Positions 16,463-18,600 of a stretch of DNA of 18,600 bases are shown one piece after another (positions within the stretch are counted from its first letter, which is position 1; every line of letters starts with the position of its first letter). The stretch covers positions 1 through 18,600 of the forward strand of contig USJM01000016.1 in the NCBI GenBank assembly GCA_900555005.1, written 5' to 3'. The notes beneath the pieces were generated by a model. It was not told where the DNA came from and searched no databases. It was given only the letters and a program-made list of their open reading frames with translations. Source of the DNA: an uncultured Lachnospiraceae bacterium. GTDB lineage: Bacteria > Bacillota_A > Clostridia > Lachnospirales > Lachnospiraceae. The translations under genes were made by a program, and so were the position numbers.

Positions 16463-17770
16463 ATGTATCAGTTTGACCGTGCAGCATATGAGAAAAGGAT
16501 GAAATGGTTCACCGAAGCCAGATTCGGGATGTTCATCCACTACGGACTTTACAGCATCCCGGCACGGGGGGAGTGGGTCATGAGCGATGAGGAGATGACC
16601 GATGACCAGTACCGGAAATACTTTGACGCCTTTGACCCATGCGATCTGGATATGAGGCAGTGGGCAAAAGCAGCGAAAGATGCCGGGATGAAATATATGG
16701 TCATGACGGCGAAGCACCATGATGGCTTCTGTCTCTATGACTCAAAGTACACGGATTTCAAGTCGACCAATACCGCCTGCCATCGCGACCTGGTCCGGGA
16801 GTATGTCGATGCTGTGCGGGAACAGGGGCTGAAGGTCGGACTCTATTTTTCTCTGATTGACTGGCGGCATCCGGATTTCCCGCATTACAAGGACCGCCAG
16901 CACCCGATGAGGAACCATCCGGAGTGCGGCAACGAAGGACGTGATTTTGACCGCTACCTGAAGTATATGCATGCGCAGGTGCGGGAGCTGATGGAGAATT
17001 ACGGGAAGATCGATCTTCTCTGGCTCGATTTCTCCTATGATGATCTGAGAGGGGAGGCATGGAAGGCCACCGAGCTGGTGTCGATGATCCGGAGCCTTCA
17101 GCCGGATATCATCCTGAACAACAGACTGGAGGTCAGCGGAGAGGGCTTCGGCTCCCTTGCGGAAGGCCATCCGACTCCTTACCATGGGGATTTTATCACG
17201 CCGGAGCAGATGATTCCGCCTGCAGGGCTGAAGGATCCTGCGGGAAACAGTCTTGTCTGGGAAGCCTGTGTGACCATGAACGGCCACTGGGGCTACTGCG
17301 CGCAGGATCATTTCTTCAAGCCATCTTCCATGCTGATCAGAAAGCTGGTGGAGTGTGTTTCGAAAGGCGGAAACATGATCCTGAACGTCGGGCCGGATGC
17401 AAAAGGCAATTTTCCAAAGGAGTCCGTCCGGATTCTTCATGAGATCGGGAACTTCATGCGGGATAATGGAGACAGTATCTACGGTTCCGGGGCCTGTGCG
17501 GCAAGGCCGGAGGGGATGTACCGGCTGACCCAGAAGGGCAGCAGGATTTATGTCCATATCTTTGAGAATACGATTGGACCGTTCCCGATTCCTGGAATAC
17601 CCAAGAACAAAGTGAAGGGTGTCCGGCTTCTCCGGGACGGGTCGGAGGTGAAGATTTCCACCTCCTGGGTGCACAGCGACTATCCGGACATCCTGTTTGC
17701 GGATCTTGGGCCGGATCCGGTGCTTCCGGATCTGACCGATACGGTTCTGGAGCTGGAACTGGAGGCATGA
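16463..17770 (+). CDS. Alpha-L-fucosidase, GH29, cytoplasmic
   Basis: A 435-aa glycoside hydrolase that removes terminal alpha-linked L-fucose with retention. ATG 16463 follows GGGAGG (16448-16453). Family hallmarks: WFTEARFGMFIHYGLYS (15-31), the TAKHHDGFCLYDS block (82-94) with His85-His86, YFSLIDWRHPDF (128-139), and LLWLDF, where Asp189 is the expected nucleophile (WFDG in many relatives, WLDF here). WEACVTMNGHWGY (266-278) is on the acid/base side, and GGNMILNVGPDAKG (302-315) closes the barrel. A short beta-sandwich-like C-terminus follows. There is no signal peptide, so it acts on imported substrate. It sits 85 bases after oppF and 16 bases before the regulator and is unbroken. Linkage specificity cannot be read from sequence. 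Confidence 0.93.
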   Translation: MYQFDRAAYEKRMKWFTEARFGMFIHYGLYSIPARGEWVMSDEEMTDDQYRKYFDAFDPCDLDMRQWAKAAKDAGMKYMVMTAKHHDGFCLYDSKYTDFKSTNTACHRDLVREYVDAVREQGLKVGLYFSLIDWRHPDFPHYKDRQHPMRNHPECGNEGRDFDRYLKYMHAQVRELMENYGKIDLLWLDFSYDDLRGEAWKATELVSMIRSLQPDIILNNRLEVSGEGFGSLAEGHPTPYHGDFITPEQMIPPAGLKDPAGNSLVWEACVTMNGHWGYCAQDHFFKPSSMLIRKLVECVSKGGNMILNVGPDAKGNFPKESVRILHEIGNFMRDNGDSIYGSGACAARPEGMYRLTQKGSRIYVHIFENTIGPFPIPGIPKNKVKGVRLLRDGSEVKISTSWVHSDYPDILFADLGPDPVLPDLTDTVLELELEA

Positions 17771-17786
17771 CAGAAAGAGGGAAAAG

Positions 17787-18552
17787 ATGTTTACGGAGGA
17801 GCGGCAGCAGAAGATTCTTGAGAGCCTGCGCGAGAGCGGGAAGGTTCGGGTTCGCGACCTGAGCGAGCGCTTCGGCGTGACGGATGACTGTATCCGGAAG
17901 GACCTGAAGACGCTGGAGAATGCCGGAAGTCTGAAGCGCATCTACGGCGGAGCGCTGCTCTCCAGAGACTATACGCTGAACCGCGAGGTCGTCCAGCGGA
18001 GATCGGTCCATACGGAGGAGAAGAAGATCATCGCGGCAAAGGCTGCCGCGCTGATCCGCCCCGGGGAGACACTTTTCCTGGATGTCTCGACGACAAATGT
18101 CCTGATTGCGCAGAATCTGGTGGCGTCGGGAATCAAGGTTCGTGTCGTGACAAACATGATTGATATCCTGGAGGAGCTGGTGAAATCCCCTTCCATCACG
18201 CCGATTGCGACGGGAGGAAGGATGCATACGAGCGTCAACGGCTTTATCGGGATCGAGGCTGCGGCGGCAATTCGAAGCTACAGCTTTGACCAGGGATTTT
18301 TCGGCTGCTGCGGATCGATGCGACAGACTCCGACTATTCGCTGACAACACTTGGCGCTGGGACGGGCTGACTAAGCGCGCTGCCCTGAAGGCCTCCCGGC
18401 ATAAGTATGTTCTGATGGAACACCAGAAATTTGATTCAAACGAATGCTACAAGTATGCAAAGCTGGATGATATTGACGCGATCATCACCGATGAGGACCC
18501 CAATCCTGAGATCCGTGAACTGATCGAATCGGTCGGCGTCGATATTATTTGA
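17787..18552 (+). CDS. DeoR/GlpR-family transcriptional regulator, two frameshifts
   Basis: A 255-aa (repaired) regulator. It has an N-terminal winged helix (1-57) with the family signature VTDDCIRKDLKTLE and RIYGGAL, then the DeoR sensor domain (about 75-230), an ISOCOT fold that usually binds a phosphosugar. FLDVSTTNVLIAQNL holds the expected phosphate-binding Ser/Thr loop. The frame is lost at GG 18312-18313 (repair: GCCGIDATDSDYSLTT) and at GGG 18359-18361 (repair: GAGDGLTKRAALKAS). It starts at ATG 17787 after AGAGGG, 16 bases from the fucosidase stop, in the same transcript. It is the natural candidate controller of the cluster, likely relieved by a fucose-derived phosphate such as fuculose-1-phosphate; that ligand is inference. 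Confidence 0.9.
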
Positions 18553-18562
18553 AGGAGCCGGT

Positions 18563-18600
18563 ATGAAAAGGACGAAACTGGAAGTCTGTGTGGATAGTGT
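18563..18600 (+). CDS. cutC: Probable CutC family protein, first 12 codons only
   Basis: GAAGGAG (18551-18557), overlapping the regulator's stop, precedes ATG 18563. The visible codons read MKRTKLEVCVDS, with the next codon cut by the window edge. The LEVCVDS start is characteristic of CutC, a TIM-barrel protein once linked to copper handling and often found near glycosidase and sugar genes. The gene is cut by the window end. Confidence 0.6.
   Translation, partial: MKRTKLEVCVDS

Noticed and set aside
16742..17941. 399-aa minus-strand ORF opposite the fucosidase
   Set aside because: Antisense shadow of the GH29 gene and the start of the regulator, with no start signal or recognisable motif.
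1..18600. CRISPR arrays, tRNA, rRNA, insertion sequences, toxin-antitoxin or defence genes
   Set aside because: Reading both strands showed no regular repeat-spacer pattern, no tRNA cloverleaf, no transposase motif and no known defence domain.

Overview
This window looks like a draft or metagenomic contig from Firmicutes-type gut anaerobes, not one clean chromosomal segment. It reads as three blocks of different coding style. Block A (1 to about 617) is very GC-rich. It carries the middle of an unrecognised helical protein on the minus strand. Block B (about 618 to 6.9 kb, plus strand) has moderate GC, AT-rich spacers, Arg mostly CGC/CGT and Gly mostly GGC/GGT. It holds the C-terminal part of a U32-family peptidase, a DEAD-box-type RNA helicase with a DEVD box, and a three-subunit molybdenum hydroxylase (FAD, 2Fe-2S and Mo subunits). 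Block C (about 6.9 kb to the end, plus strand) favours ATC, GGA, CGG and AGA. It holds a GPH-type sugar/cation symporter, a GT2-GtrA membrane glycosyltransferase, a nitroreductase-like flavoprotein, and a long carbohydrate/peptide uptake cluster.

The cluster is a peptide-type ABC importer (binding protein, two permeases, two ATPases), a cytoplasmic GH29 alpha-L-fucosidase, a DeoR-family regulator and the first 12 codons of a likely cutC. A near-consensus promoter (TTGAAA-17-TATAAT) drives it. Gene spacing is tight after the first permease, and the binding-protein gene is followed by a spacer rich in RNA hairpins. The simplest reading is that the importer brings in a fucosylated oligosaccharide or glycopeptide, the GH29 enzyme removes fucose inside the cell, and the DeoR protein controls the locus. 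The substrate is an inference.

The most striking property of the window is technical. Nearly every long gene is broken by single-base frameshifts. Each can be repaired by adding one base, almost always in a short run of the same base (CC, CCC, GG, GGG, AAA, TTT). I count 13 firm cases and one likely case, and none needs a base removed. The repaired proteins match their families without loss. This points to deletion-biased sequencing error rather than decay, so the broken genes are listed as whole genes with their break points. The join at about 617, where two unrelated genes both lose their 5' ends, and the style change near 6.9 kb suggest that the contig is chimeric or highly mosaic. I did not find a convincing new defence or mobile system, CRISPR array, tRNA, rRNA or insertion sequence.
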